Part shown: one piece after another, positions 8,440-17,245 of the stretch | How positions within the stretch are numbered: position 1 is the stretch's first letter | How the letters are laid out: the number at the start of each line of letters is the position of its first letter | Source of the DNA: Bradyrhizobium cenepequi | GTDB taxonomy: Bacteria; Pseudomonadota; Alphaproteobacteria; Rhizobiales; Xanthobacteraceae | Length of the DNA: 64,000 nucleotides | NCBI RefSeq assembly: GCF_020329485.1 | Contig: NZ_JAGKJI010000024.1 | Coordinates: forward strand, 62,001-126,000 | Direction: 5' to 3' | Notes under the pieces: model-generated | What the model was told of the DNA's origin: nothing | What the model saw: only the letters and a program-made list of their open reading frames with translations | The model's database searches: none | Made by a program: the position numbers and the translations under genes

Positions 8440-10093
8440 AACTATTTCTCACCACACGGGCGCTGCATCGCCCCCTCTCCCGCTTGCGGGAGAGGGTTGG
8501 GGTGAGGGTGTTTCCGCGGGCGAGACTCTTCGTATGGAGAGAGCCCTCACCCGGATCGCATCTGACGATGCGATCCGACCTCCCCCGCAAGCGGGGGAGG
8601 TGAAGAAAGAACTCCCAAGTGTGGTTGTCATCAAACAGCACAATGCGCTGGTGATCCACTCGCTCGACGACACCGCCGCGCGAAGCGGCCTGTCGATCGG
8701 CCTGCCGCTCGCCAATGCCCGCGCGATCTGTCCGGAATTGACGGTGTACGATGCCGACGAAGCCGCCGATGCCAAGACGCTCAACGACATCGCCGACTGG
8801 TGCGACCGCTTCACACCCCTGGTGGCGCTCGATCAGCCCTACGGTCTCTTCCTCGATATCACCGGCTGCGCCCATCTGTTCGGCGGCGAACGTGCGATGC
8901 TGCAGATCGTCTGCGGCGCGCTGACCCGGCGCGGCTTTGCCGTCAGCGGCGCGATCGCCTCGACCTCGGTCTGCGCCCGCACGCTGACGCGGCATTCCTC
9001 AGGCAGGAGCATCGAGGATGGTGCGGAGGCCGAGGCCGTTGCCCCGTTGCCGATCTCGGCATTGGGAGCCGATGACGCCATCACCAAAGGCCTGCGCCGC
9101 GCCGGCTTGAAGACGATCGGCGATGTCGCCGCCCGCGCGCGCCATGAGATCGCGGCGCGTTTCGGCGCGGCTTTCACCACGCGGCTCGAGCATGCGCTGG
9201 GGCAGGGCGATGCGCCGATCAGCCCGCGCAAGCCATTGCCTGACTACATCGTCGAAAAGCGTTTTCCCGAGCCGATCACGACCGAGCCTGTCATCGCGAT
9301 GATGCTGCAGAGCCTCGCCAAGATGCTGGTCCAAGCAATGGACAAGCAGGGCAAGGGCGCGCGGAAGCTGGAAGCAGGCTTCTTCCGCACCGACGGCGCG
9401 GTGCGCACGCTTGCCGTCGAGACCGGGCGTGCGGTGACCAAGCCCGAAGTGATCGACCGCCTGTTCCGCGAGCGGCTCGACGCACTGAGCGATCCCCTCG
9501 ATCCCGGCTTCGGCTTCGACCTGATCCGCCTGTCCGCTGGTCGTACCGAGATCGTGGTGCAGCAGCAGCGCGATCTCAATGCTCATGTCCATGACAATGA
9601 CGAGCTTGCTGCGCTGATCGACCGCATCGCAGCCCGCATTGGGGGAAAGCGCGTGGTCGTGCACCTGCCGGAGGATACCCATATCCCCGAGCGCGCGGTG
9701 CTTGCCGCGCCTGCGCAGCATCATCTGGCCGCAACGTCGCAAGCCGCCTGGCCGGCGCGCACCGAGGGCGAGCCGCCGCTCCGTCCGCTGCGACTGTTCG
9801 AAAGGCCAGAGCCGATCAAGGTGCCGTTCGCTACCGTGCCGGATGGACCGCCGCATCACTTCACCTGGCGGCGCGCCACGCATCAGGTGGTGCGGGTCGA
9901 GGGGCCCGAGCGCATCGCCATGGAATGGTGGCAGCGGGACGGAAAAGTGCTGACGCGCGACTATTTCCGTGTCGAAGACGAGCAGGGTCTGCGCTTCTGG
10001 ATCTTCCGTGATGGTCTCTACGAAAACGAACTGATCGACGAAGACGGCAAGCCCGTTCCCGCCAACTGGTTCGTGCATGGGCTGTTCGCATGA
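8333..10093 (+). CDS. imuB: ImuB, catalytically inactive Y-family polymerase homologue, with in-frame repeat insert
   Basis: 586 aa. ImuB is the hub that links ImuA, the beta clamp and DnaE2. The start at 8333 gives MSAFSVNRRILSLWLPRLPI, the usual N-terminus; the longer frame from 8123 is antecedent imuA sequence read out of frame. The catalytic acidic residues of active Y-family enzymes are not at their usual first position, as known for ImuB. Residues about 47-92 (PLPLAGEGWGEG to QAGEVKKE) are foreign to the family and are encoded by a palindromic repeat (8473-8600) that keeps the frame open. After it the fold resumes with VVVIKQHNALVIHSLD. The stop overlaps the dnaE2 start as ATGA. Confidence 0.92.
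   Translation: MSAFSVNRRILSLWLPRLPIDRIKRQLARSSASPVETISHHTGAASPPLPLAGEGWGEGVSAGETLRMERALTRIASDDAIRPPPQAGEVKKELPSVVVIKQHNALVIHSLDDTAARSGLSIGLPLANARAICPELTVYDADEAADAKTLNDIADWCDRFTPLVALDQPYGLFLDITGCAHLFGGERAMLQIVCGALTRRGFAVSGAIASTSVCARTLTRHSSGRSIEDGAEAEAVAPLPISALGADDAITKGLRRAGLKTIGDVAARARHEIAARFGAAFTTRLEHALGQGDAPISPRKPLPDYIVEKRFPEPITTEPVIAMMLQSLAKMLVQAMDKQGKGARKLEAGFFRTDGAVRTLAVETGRAVTKPEVIDRLFRERLDALSDPLDPGFGFDLIRLSAGRTEIVVQQQRDLNAHVHDNDELAALIDRIAARIGGKRVVVHLPEDTHIPERAVLAAPAQHHLAATSQAAWPARTEGEPPLRPLRLFERPEPIKVPFATVPDGPPHHFTWRRATHQVVRVEGPERIAMEWWQRDGKVLTRDYFRVEDEQGLRFWIFRDGLYENELIDEDGKPVPANWFVHGLFA
8473..8600 (+). repeat. Palindromic repeat element inserted in frame in imuB
   Basis: About 130 bp with three perfect hairpins. 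CCCTCTCCCGC/GCGGGAGAGGG is at 8473-8496, GGATCGCATC/GATGCGATCC at 8553-8576 and CCTCCCCCGC/GCGGGGGAGG at 8579-8600. GGGTGAGGG (about 8500) can also pair with CCCTCACCC (about 8544), giving a compound cruciform. It has no stop codon in the imuB frame. A near-identical copy lies in dnaE2 at 12648-12780, in the same reading frame. Confidence 0.9.
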
Positions 10094-13000
10094 TGGAGCC
10101 TGAGCCCGACTATGCCGAGATCGGCATATCAAGCAATTTCTCCTTCCTCCGCGGCGGATCGGATCCGCGCGCCTATGTGCATCAGGCGAGCATATACCGC
10201 ATTCCCGTGATCGGGCTTGCCGATCACAACACGCTCGCCGGCGTGGTGCGCGCCTACAAGGAACTCGAGAACCCCAAGGTAAAACACCCGCCAAAACTCC
10301 TGATCGGTTCGCGCATCGTCTTCATGGATGGCACGCCTGACATCCTGGTCTATCCGCGCGACCGCGCGGCTTACGGCCGGCTGTGCCAGCTTCTCACCCG
10401 CGGCAAGCGGGGCGATGACATCAAGCGGATCGAAAAGGGCGAGTGCCATCTGAAGCTGAGTGATCTTTTGGAGTTCGCCGAAGGCCAGCTCCTGGTGCTG
10501 TCATTGCCGCATCGTTTCGAGGCGGCCAAGGTGCTTGATCTGCTCGCGCGGTTGAAGGCGAGCCGTGCCGAGGGGGTCTGGCTCGCCGCAAGCCTGCTCT
10601 ATCGCGGCGACGACAAGCGTCGTTTGGCGCGGTTGCATCACCTTGCAACGAAAGCCGAAGTGCCGCTGCTCGCGACCAACGAGGTGCTCTATCACCATCC
10701 CGCGCGCCGTCCCCTGCAGGACGTGCTCACCTGTATCAGGGAGAAGACGACGATCGACGCGATCGGCAGGAAGCTGGAAGCCAATGCCGAGCGGCATCTG
10801 AAGCCAGCTTACGAGATGGCCCGGCTGTTCCGCGATTTCCCTGATGCGATCGCGGAGACCATGCGCTTTGCAGGTCGCATCAGCTTCTCGCTCGACCAGC
10901 TCAAATACCAATATCCTGATGAGCCGGTGCCGCCCGGCAAGACCGCGCAGCAGCATCTCGAAGACCTGACCTGGGCCGGCGTTGACCATTATTTCGGCGG
11001 TGATATTCCCGACAAGCTCCGTGCCACCTTGCACAAGGAGCTCGCGCTGATCGCCGAGCTGAAATACGCGCATTACTTCCTGACCGTGCACGACATCGTC
11101 CGTTACGCGCGCAGCCAAGGCATTTTGTGCCAGGGGCGGGGATCTGCGGCGAACTCGGCTGTCTGCTACGTGCTCGGCATCACCTCGGTCGATCCGACCA
11201 AGGTCGATCTGTTGTTCGAGCGCTTCATCTCGAAAGAGCGGCTGGAGCCGCCCGATATCGACGTTGATTTCGAGCATTCGCGGCGCGAGGAGGTGATGCA
11301 ATATGTCTATCGCCGTTACGGCCGGCATCGCGCCGCGATCATCGCGACCGTCATCCACTACCGTCCGCGCAGCGCGATCCGCGACGTCGGCAAGGCGCTG
11401 GGGCTGACGGAGGACGTCACTGCCGCGCTCGCCGATACCGTGTGGGGAAGCTGGGGCAAGGGCCTCAACGACATGCAGGTGAAGCAGGCCGGACTCGATC
11501 CGAAGAATGCGATGATCGGGCTCGCTGTCGATCTCGCCACCGAGCTGATCGAATTCCCGCGCCATCTCTCGCAGCATGTCGGCGGTTACGTGCTGACGCA
11601 GGACCGGCTCGACACCTATGTGCCGATCGGCAATGCCGCGATGGACGACCGCACTTTCATCGAATGGGACAAGGACGACGTCGATGCGCTCAACATGATG
11701 AAGGTCGACGTCTTGGCGCTGGGCATGCTGACCTGCATCCGCAAGAGCTTTGATTTGATCGCCGAGCACAAGGACAAGCGATACGAGCTGGCTACGGTCC
11801 CGCAGGACGATCCCAAAGTCTACGACATGCTGTGCCGCGGTGAATCGCTAGGCGTGTTCCAGGTCGAGAGCCGCGCGCAGATGAACATGCTGCCGCGGCT
11901 GAAGCCGCGAACCTTCTATGACCTCGTCATCGAGGTCGCGATCGTGCGCCCGGGGCCGATCCAGGGCGACATGGTGCATCCCTATCTGCGCCGGCGAAAC
12001 AAGCAGGAAAAAGAGAGCTACCCGTCGCCATCGCCCGAGCACGGTCCTCCGGACGAATTGTATAATGTCCTGCATAAGACGCTTGGCGTGCCGCTATTCC
12101 AGGAGCAGGCGATGCGGATTGCCATCGAAGCCGCAAAGTTCACCTCCGAAGAGGCCAACGGCCTGCGGCGTTCGATGGCGACCTTCCGCAACCTCGGCAC
12201 CATCGGCAAATACGAATCCAAGCTGATCGGCAACATGGTCGCGCGCGGCTACGATGGCGAATTCGCCAGAAGCTGCTTCGACCAGATCAAGGGCTTTGGC
12301 TCTTACGGCTTCCCGGAAAGTCACGCCGCGAGCTTCGCGCAACTCGTCTACATCTCCTCCTGGCTCAAGCATCATCATCCAGACGCTTTCTGCTGCGCGC
12401 TGCTCAACTCGCAGCCGATGGGCTTTTACGCGCCCGCGCAGATCGTCAGCGACGCCCGCAAGAACGATGTCGAGGTCCGTGAGATCGATGTGTCCTATAG
12501 CTTCGCCCAGAACACGCTGGAGGAGGGCACCGGCAAACATTGCGCCGTCCGCCTCGGCTTCCGCCAGATCGACGGTTTCAATTGGAAAGATCCAGATGAG
12601 GAGAGGCTGAAGCAAATCCAGGCGTCATTTCGGAAGATGCCTGCGCTCCCTCTCCCGCTTGCGGGAGAGGGTCGGGGTGAGGGTCTCTCCGCGGGCGAGA
12701 ACCTTCGTGTGGAGAGAGCCCTCACCCGGATCGCATCTAGCGATGCGATCCGACCTCCCCCGCAAGCGGGGGAGGTGAAGCAGGCAGAATTCTCTTTGAT
12801 CGAACCGGTGGCGCCGCAAGCTCCCACCTCTCCCCAGCGGGGAGAGGTCGACTTGCACATGACCATGTGCAAGTCGGGTGAGGGGGCTCAGGTCCCACGA
12901 GAGACCGCGCCCCTCACCCGGCGCGGAGCCTGTGCTCGGACGGCGCAAAGCGCCGATCCGAGTACGCCGACCTCTCCCAATGGGAGAGGTGAAGAAAGCA

Positions 13001-13815
13001 ACGACTGGGCCGATCGCATCGTCGCAGCGCGGCAGCGGCGTCCCTTTACCTCGCTGGAGGACTTTGCCCGTGACACCGGCCTGCCCAAGCGCGCGTTGAT
13101 CCTGCTCGCCGACGCCGATGCCTTCCGCTCGATTGGCCTCGATCGCCGCGCGGCGCTCTGGGCGGTGCGGCGGCTGCCCGATGACGTGCCATTGCCGCTG
13201 TTCGAAGCCGCTGTTGCCCGCGAGCAGCCGGACGAGAACGCAAAACCATTGCCGCAGATGCCGCGGCAGGAACAGGTGGTCGCCGACTACCAGACCATCC
13301 GCCTGTCGCTGAAGGGCCATCCGATGGAATTCCTGCGCGCGATGTTTGCAAAAGAGCGCGTCGTGCCCTGCAATGAGGTCTGCCATCGCAACGACCGTCG
13401 TCGCGTCAGCTGCGCCGGCGTCGTGCTGGTGCGGCAGCGTCCGGGCAGCGCCAATGGCGTGGTGTTCATGACGCTCGAGGACGAGACCGGGATCGCCAAT
13501 ATCGTGGTGTGGCCGAAGGTGATGGAGCAATACCGGAAAGAAGTGATGGGCGCACGGCTGATCCTGGTCGAAGGCTATATCCAGAGCAGCCCGGAGGAGG
13601 TGACCCACCTGGTCGCGCAACGCATGATCGACCGCTCCTACGACCTCTTCAATCTCTCTAACGACGCGTTCAGCGCAAAGCCCGCCGTGCCCGCCGGCCC
13701 CGCTCTGGTCGAACCCCTCAACGATGACCGCCGCGACCACGGCGAAAACACCCCGCAAAAAATCCGCCACCCCCGCAACGTGCGCATCCTGCCGGCTTCG
13801 CGGGATTTTCATTGA
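10090..13815 (+). CDS. dnaE2: DnaE2 (ImuC) error-prone DNA polymerase III alpha subunit with in-frame repeat inserts
   Basis: 1241 aa, about 100 longer than is usual. This is the C-family polymerase that carries out SOS mutagenic lesion bypass with ImuA/ImuB. The N-terminal PHP domain has SNFSFLRGGSDP and GLADHNTLAGVVRAY. The polymerase active-site acid motif PPDIDVDFEHSRREEVMQYV is near residue 386. Late in the protein are GLPKRALILLADADAF (helix-hairpin-helix) and an OB-fold (RRVSCAGVVLVRQRPGSANG). Residues about 853-968, between GFRQIDGF and WADRIVAARQ, are not family sequence and come from two palindromic repeats. The start ATG overlaps the imuB stop; ATG 10093 is an alternative. It ends in the family-typical SRDFH. 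Confidence 0.93.
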   Translation: MMEPEPDYAEIGISSNFSFLRGGSDPRAYVHQASIYRIPVIGLADHNTLAGVVRAYKELENPKVKHPPKLLIGSRIVFMDGTPDILVYPRDRAAYGRLCQLLTRGKRGDDIKRIEKGECHLKLSDLLEFAEGQLLVLSLPHRFEAAKVLDLLARLKASRAEGVWLAASLLYRGDDKRRLARLHHLATKAEVPLLATNEVLYHHPARRPLQDVLTCIREKTTIDAIGRKLEANAERHLKPAYEMARLFRDFPDAIAETMRFAGRISFSLDQLKYQYPDEPVPPGKTAQQHLEDLTWAGVDHYFGGDIPDKLRATLHKELALIAELKYAHYFLTVHDIVRYARSQGILCQGRGSAANSAVCYVLGITSVDPTKVDLLFERFISKERLEPPDIDVDFEHSRREEVMQYVYRRYGRHRAAIIATVIHYRPRSAIRDVGKALGLTEDVTAALADTVWGSWGKGLNDMQVKQAGLDPKNAMIGLAVDLATELIEFPRHLSQHVGGYVLTQDRLDTYVPIGNAAMDDRTFIEWDKDDVDALNMMKVDVLALGMLTCIRKSFDLIAEHKDKRYELATVPQDDPKVYDMLCRGESLGVFQVESRAQMNMLPRLKPRTFYDLVIEVAIVRPGPIQGDMVHPYLRRRNKQEKESYPSPSPEHGPPDELYNVLHKTLGVPLFQEQAMRIAIEAAKFTSEEANGLRRSMATFRNLGTIGKYESKLIGNMVARGYDGEFARSCFDQIKGFGSYGFPESHAASFAQLVYISSWLKHHHPDAFCCALLNSQPMGFYAPAQIVSDARKNDVEVREIDVSYSFAQNTLEEGTGKHCAVRLGFRQIDGFNWKDPDEERLKQIQASFRKMPALPLPLAGEGRGEGLSAGENLRVERALTRIASSDAIRPPPQAGEVKQAEFSLIEPVAPQAPTSPQRGEVDLHMTMCKSGEGAQVPRETAPLTRRGACARTAQSADPSTPTSPNGRGEESNDWADRIVAARQRRPFTSLEDFARDTGLPKRALILLADADAFRSIGLDRRAALWAVRRLPDDVPLPLFEAAVAREQPDENAKPLPQMPRQEQVVADYQTIRLSLKGHPMEFLRAMFAKERVVPCNEVCHRNDRRRVSCAGVVLVRQRPGSANGVVFMTLEDETGIANIVVWPKVMEQYRKEVMGARLILVEGYIQSSPEEVTHLVAQRMIDRSYDLFNLSNDAFSAKPAVPAGPALVEPLNDDRRDHGENTPQKIRHPRNVRILPASRDFH
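12648..12780 (+). repeat. Palindromic repeat element inserted in frame in dnaE2 (copy of the imuB element)
   Basis: Same modules, order and frame as the imuB element at 8473-8600. CCCTCTCCCGC/GCGGGAGAGGG is at 12648-12671, then the GATCGCATC/GATGCGATC hairpin, then CCTCCCCCGC/GCGGGGGAGG near 12754-12775. The encoded peptide differs from the imuB insert at only a few positions (for example GEGRGEGLSAGENLRVERAL against GEGWGEGVSAGETLRMERAL). Confidence 0.9.
12826..12990 (+). repeat. Second, different composite palindromic element in frame in dnaE2
   Basis: Starts about 45 bases after the first element. Its hairpins are ACCTCTCCCC/GGGGAGAGGT (12826-12848), CGACTTGCACAT/ATGTGCAAGTCG (12849-12876), an imperfect CTCGGACGGCGC/GCGCCGATCCGAG (about 12936-12963) and ACCTCTCCCA/TGGGAGAGGT (12970-12990). 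The architecture is related to the first element (terminal purine-run hairpins plus internal stems) but the internal modules differ. No stop occurs in the dnaE2 frame. Confidence 0.85.
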
Positions 13816-13835
13816 GGGAGCGCACCACCTCTTTC

Positions 13836-14092
13836 CTCCGTCATTCCGGGGCGCGCCAACGGGTCCGCGCGGAGCGCGGCCCGATGACAGGCTCCACGCG
13901 AACCCGGAATCCATTCGTCCACTTGCGCAAGCGGCGAAATGGATTCCGGGCTCGATGCTAACGTATCGCTCCGGAATGACCCCTCATCCCGAGGAGCCGC
14001 GAAGCGGCGTCTCGAGGGATGGGCCGCAAAAACCTCTCACTGTCGTTCCGGCGCGCCGCGATGCAGCGAGCTACGATGTGCAATTGCACATC
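13836..14092. repeat. Intergenic palindromic repeat cluster after dnaE2
   Basis: The 400 bp between dnaE2 and the next start hold no gene, but three repeat modules. The first is a palindromic unit bounded by TCATTCCGGGGCG and GCTCCGGAATGA (13839-13979). The second is CCTCATCCCGAGGAGCCGCG and its partner CGGCGTCTCGAGGGATGGG (13983-14025). The third is the perfect 18-bp palindrome GATGTGCAATTGCACATC at 14075-14092. The same modules recur at 15117-15310, and the second also at 26285-26330. Confidence 0.8.
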
Positions 14093-14216
14093 AGAGGAAT
14101 CCATTTCGCAATGCACTTGGCGTGGCTTGGCGGTTTTGTCTCGAAGGTTTAGCATGTCGAAAGTTAATGCTGTTTTGGCTGCGCTATCGTTCATTTGCAA
14201 CGAGCGGGAGCTGACA

Positions 14217-15056
14217 ATGAAGACGATTTTGGTACCAACCCAAAATACCCCGGCCATGACATCCACGCTCGAAACGGCGGTGCTGCTCGCGCAGCGCACC
14301 GGCGCCTATATCGAGGGTGTTCCACTGTGGTTTGGTACCCCCGAGTTTGTCGTGGCGGGGCTGGCCAGCAGCTATACCATGGAAGCCTATCGCGCGCGGC
14401 GCGAAGAGGAGGCCGCAGGGGAGCGCGAGCTTTTCGAAACCTTCATGCAGAAGCACGGTGTTGCTGCTGCGAGAGCGACCGCGGACCGACCTTGGTTTAG
14501 CTGGTTTGCCGAGGTGTCGCCGGGCGAGGGCATCGTCGGCAGCCATGGCCGCGCGTTCGACGTGATTGTTATGAGCAGGCCGGGCGCTAACACGGATCCT
14601 CTCTATAAGCGGGCGATCGAATCGGGACTGTTCGAAAGCGGCCGGCCTGTTGTGCTGTCGCCGCCGACCGCTCCGAAACAGGTCGCGACCAACATCATGA
14701 TCCATTGGAATGGCAGCACCGAGCAGGCTCGCGCCAATGCTTTCGCGATGCCTTTGCTGCGCCTGGCTGAGCGCGTGACAGTGTTGACTGTCGTCGGCGG
14801 ACAGGACGTACCGGGTCCATCAGCCGATCAGGTGCGCAAGCAATTGCGGTATAATGGCATTGCCGCCGAGCCCATGAGCGTTGAGCTGAACGGCCGCAGC
14901 ACCGGTGAAGCCGTCCTCGCCGCGGCCGGGGCGGAAGGCTGTGATCTGTTGGTCAAGGGAGCCTTCACAAGGGCCAGACTGCGGCAAATGATTTTCGGCG
15001 GCGCCACCAGCCACATCATGGAGCACGCAGACTTGCCGCTATTGATGGCGCATTAG
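14217..15056 (+). CDS. Universal stress protein (UspA-like, two tandem domains)
   Basis: 279 aa. Begins MKTILVPTQNTPAM, the usual first beta strand of a Usp domain. Domain 1 runs to about residue 145 and ends in DVIVMSRPGANTD plus SGLFESGRPVVLSPP. Domain 2 (about 150-279) ends in CDLLVKGAFTRARLRQMIFGGATSHIMEHADLPLLMAH, close to the GxxGS-type ATP-loop pattern. Tandem Usp proteins bind nucleotide and respond to stress or low oxygen; a specific role cannot be read here. The ATG at 14217 has GGGAG upstream; the longer frame from 14019 runs through repeat DNA. It stands alone between repeat clusters. Confidence 0.88.
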   Translation: MKTILVPTQNTPAMTSTLETAVLLAQRTGAYIEGVPLWFGTPEFVVAGLASSYTMEAYRARREEEAAGERELFETFMQKHGVAAARATADRPWFSWFAEVSPGEGIVGSHGRAFDVIVMSRPGANTDPLYKRAIESGLFESGRPVVLSPPTAPKQVATNIMIHWNGSTEQARANAFAMPLLRLAERVTVLTVVGGQDVPGPSADQVRKQLRYNGIAAEPMSVELNGRSTGEAVLAAAGAEGCDLLVKGAFTRARLRQMIFGGATSHIMEHADLPLLMAH

Positions 15057-15116
15057 AAAGTCGAGCCCGCCGGACGCCGTCGCGCGATTTTCATTAAAGG
15101 CGAGGCGCCACGAATT

Positions 15117-15310
15117 AACCCTCATCCCGAGGAGCTGCGAAGCGGCGTCTCGAGGGATGGGCCACGGGCATCTCACTCTCCGTCATTCCGGGGCGTGCGC
15201 AGCGCGAGCTATGATGTGCAATTGCACATCAGAGAATCCATTCGTCCATTTGTGCAGGTGGTGATATCGATTCCGGGCTCATCGCTTCGCGATGCCCCGG
15301 AATGACGGAG
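15117..15310. repeat. Intergenic palindromic repeat cluster after the Usp gene
   Basis: Carries the same modules as 13836-14092: CCTCATCCCGAGGAGCTGCG with CGGCGTCTCGAGGGATGGG (15119-15164), TCATTCCGGGGCG closed by CCCCGGAATGA (15183-15306), and GATGTGCAATTGCACATC at 15213-15230. Two copies of the composite on either side of a single gene. Confidence 0.8.
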
Positions 15311-15969
15311 AAAAATTCGCCAGCAATTCCAACATGATTTGCCCCGTCCAGCCCTGCGGCGAAAAACATTCCGCTTCCGTCGTCGGGCAAATCAGTGATT
15401 TAACTCCGCGCGTCTCACCCGAAATGAGGGGCGGCTCGCGATCGTCACGAACGTTGCGGTGAGATGCGGTGGACGCGGGTGTTGCAACTGACGAGCGTGA
15501 CTATCCGTGGACGGCGAAGTCGTGTGGTTCTGGCGCCCCGACGCTGGCGCTAAGTTTTTTGCGCAAACAAGTTTGCGCGAGAGATGACGGTGGCAAGAAA
15601 GCCCGGTCACCGGGAAGAGCACGAAGTAAAGCCGGTGTTGCTCCGGTTGACCTGTGGTCCTACCCCCGTGCTTTTTGTTGCACGGGGCCCACGGGTGCAA
15701 CCGGCACCCGGCTTTCCCTGCGCCCTCTGCTATCGAAGAGGGTGAAACGAGACGCAAACCTCGGGCGCAACGCGCCGCGAGAACGCGGACGCACATCTCT
15801 ACCAAACTCCACTACCCCGGAATTGTCCGGAGCCCGGCATTCAGCCGGCGTTCATGCCCGACTGTCCAAAAGATTAAAACCTGCGGCCAATTGTCGCTTT
15901 TTAGGTTGTCTAGAACGGTAATTCAGCACTATTAGCGCAGCGGAACCTCCGACGTCAGCCACGGGCCCC
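15311..15969. other. Non-coding region with two adjacent strong hairpins; probable dispersed repeat
   Basis: 660 bp with no credible gene. A minus-strand frame (15392-15805) is open, but its Cys/His/Arg-rich product has no domain character, and I recall similar peptides as recurrent dubious predictions in Bradyrhizobium, so it is not called. Two hairpins sit side by side: CCCCGTGC/GCACGGGG with an 8-base T-rich loop (15664-15687) and CGGGTGC/GCACCCG (15692-15710). Conserved repeat or structured RNA are both possible. Confidence 0.4.
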
Positions 15970-17214
15970 ATGGTCAACGACATTACCAAGCGATTGCAGA
16001 TCCTTAACCGCCAGCGCCTGGCGGTGGTCGTGGCCGTGCTGGCGATCGCCGGCGGCGTGGCTTATGGATCCCTGAATACCAAGTTGGCAAAAAACGGCCA
16101 TTCCGAGGTCTCGAGCCAATCCCGCAAAGGCCTGCAACGCTACACGCCGACCCCTGCCGAATGGGCGAGCCTCAGCCTGCAGCCGGTCTCCGAGCGTGCC
16201 TTTCGCGCCGAATACGTCACCGAGGGCAAGATCGGCATCGACGAGGATCGCTCCACCCCCGTGTTCTCGCCCTATACCGGCCGCATCACCAGGCTGCTGG
16301 CGCGGGCCGGCGACAGCGTCGTCAAAGGCCAGCCGCTGTTCGTGATCGAAGCCGCCGACACCGTGCAGGCGCAGAACGACTACATCTCGGCGATGACAAG
16401 CGTGAACAAGGCGAAGTCGGCGGTCGATCTGGCGCAACTCCAGGACAACCGCGCCAAGGACTTGTTCGAAGGCAAGGCCGTGCCGCTGAAGGATTATCAG
16501 CAGAGCCAGGCCACGCTGGTCCAGGCGCAGAACGATCTCCGCTCGGCGCAAACGACGCTGGAGGCGGCGCGCAACAAGCTGCGTATTCTCGGTTTTGCCA
16601 ACGAAGATATCGATACGCTGCGCCAGAAGGGCGGCATCAATCCGGAGATCACGATCTTTGCGCCGATCGGCGGCACCGTGGTGCAGCGCAAGGCCGGCCC
16701 TGGGCAGTATGTCTCCTCCGGCGCCAGCGATCCCGTCTACGTCATCGGCGACCTCTCGACCGTCTGGCTGCTCGCCTTCGTCCGCGAGAGCGACGCCGCC
16801 AAGGTCGCGGTCGGGCAGGACGTCACCTTCAGCGTGATGGCGCTGCCGGGCCGTTCGCTGACCGCGCGCATCAATTATGTCGCCGCCGCGATCGATCCAG
16901 TGACGCGCCGGCTTCTGGTCCGCGCCACCATCGACAACGCGGATGGCGCGCTGAAGCCGGAGATGTTCGCCAATGTCACGCTGTATTCGCCGGGCGATCA
17001 TCCGTCGGTCGGCGTGCCCAAGCAGGCGCTGATCTATGAGGGCGACCAGGTCCGCGTCTGGGTCGCGCATCAGGACAAAACGATCGAACTGCGCCAGGTC
17101 AAGCCGGGCATCACCAACGGCGATCTCGTCGAGATCGTCAGCAATCTGCGTCCAGGCGAGCAGATCGTCACCAAAGGCAGCCTGTTCATCGATCGCGCCG
17201 CCTCCGGCAGCTGA
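15970..17214 (+). CDS. RND efflux periplasmic adaptor (membrane fusion protein, CzcB/CusB type)
   Basis: 414 aa. Adaptor joining the inner-membrane RND pump to an outer-membrane channel. An N-terminal hydrophobic segment (about residues 17-34) serves as anchor or signal. A lipoyl-like half is at about 95-125 (SPYTGRITRLLARAGDSVVKGQPL). A coiled-coil hairpin lies around 125-205. The second lipoyl half and beta-barrel follow (IFAPIGGTVVQRKAGPGQYV onward). No His-rich metal-binding tail is present. It is followed 31 bases later by the RND permease, clearly one operon. Confidence 0.9.
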   Translation: MVNDITKRLQILNRQRLAVVVAVLAIAGGVAYGSLNTKLAKNGHSEVSSQSRKGLQRYTPTPAEWASLSLQPVSERAFRAEYVTEGKIGIDEDRSTPVFSPYTGRITRLLARAGDSVVKGQPLFVIEAADTVQAQNDYISAMTSVNKAKSAVDLAQLQDNRAKDLFEGKAVPLKDYQQSQATLVQAQNDLRSAQTTLEAARNKLRILGFANEDIDTLRQKGGINPEITIFAPIGGTVVQRKAGPGQYVSSGASDPVYVIGDLSTVWLLAFVRESDAAKVAVGQDVTFSVMALPGRSLTARINYVAAAIDPVTRRLLVRATIDNADGALKPEMFANVTLYSPGDHPSVGVPKQALIYEGDQVRVWVAHQDKTIELRQVKPGITNGDLVEIVSNLRPGEQIVTKGSLFIDRAASGS

Positions 17215-17245
17215 CATTCCCCAAATATTGAAAGCTCCGATCTGA

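Noticed and set aside
13724-14152. Frames across the intergenic repeats after dnaE2
   Set aside because: They run through palindromic repeats and change frame between copies; no protein features.
15392-15805. 137-aa minus-strand gene
   Set aside because: No domain, no ribosome-binding site, lies on hairpin-rich repeat-like DNA; reported as a non-coding element instead.
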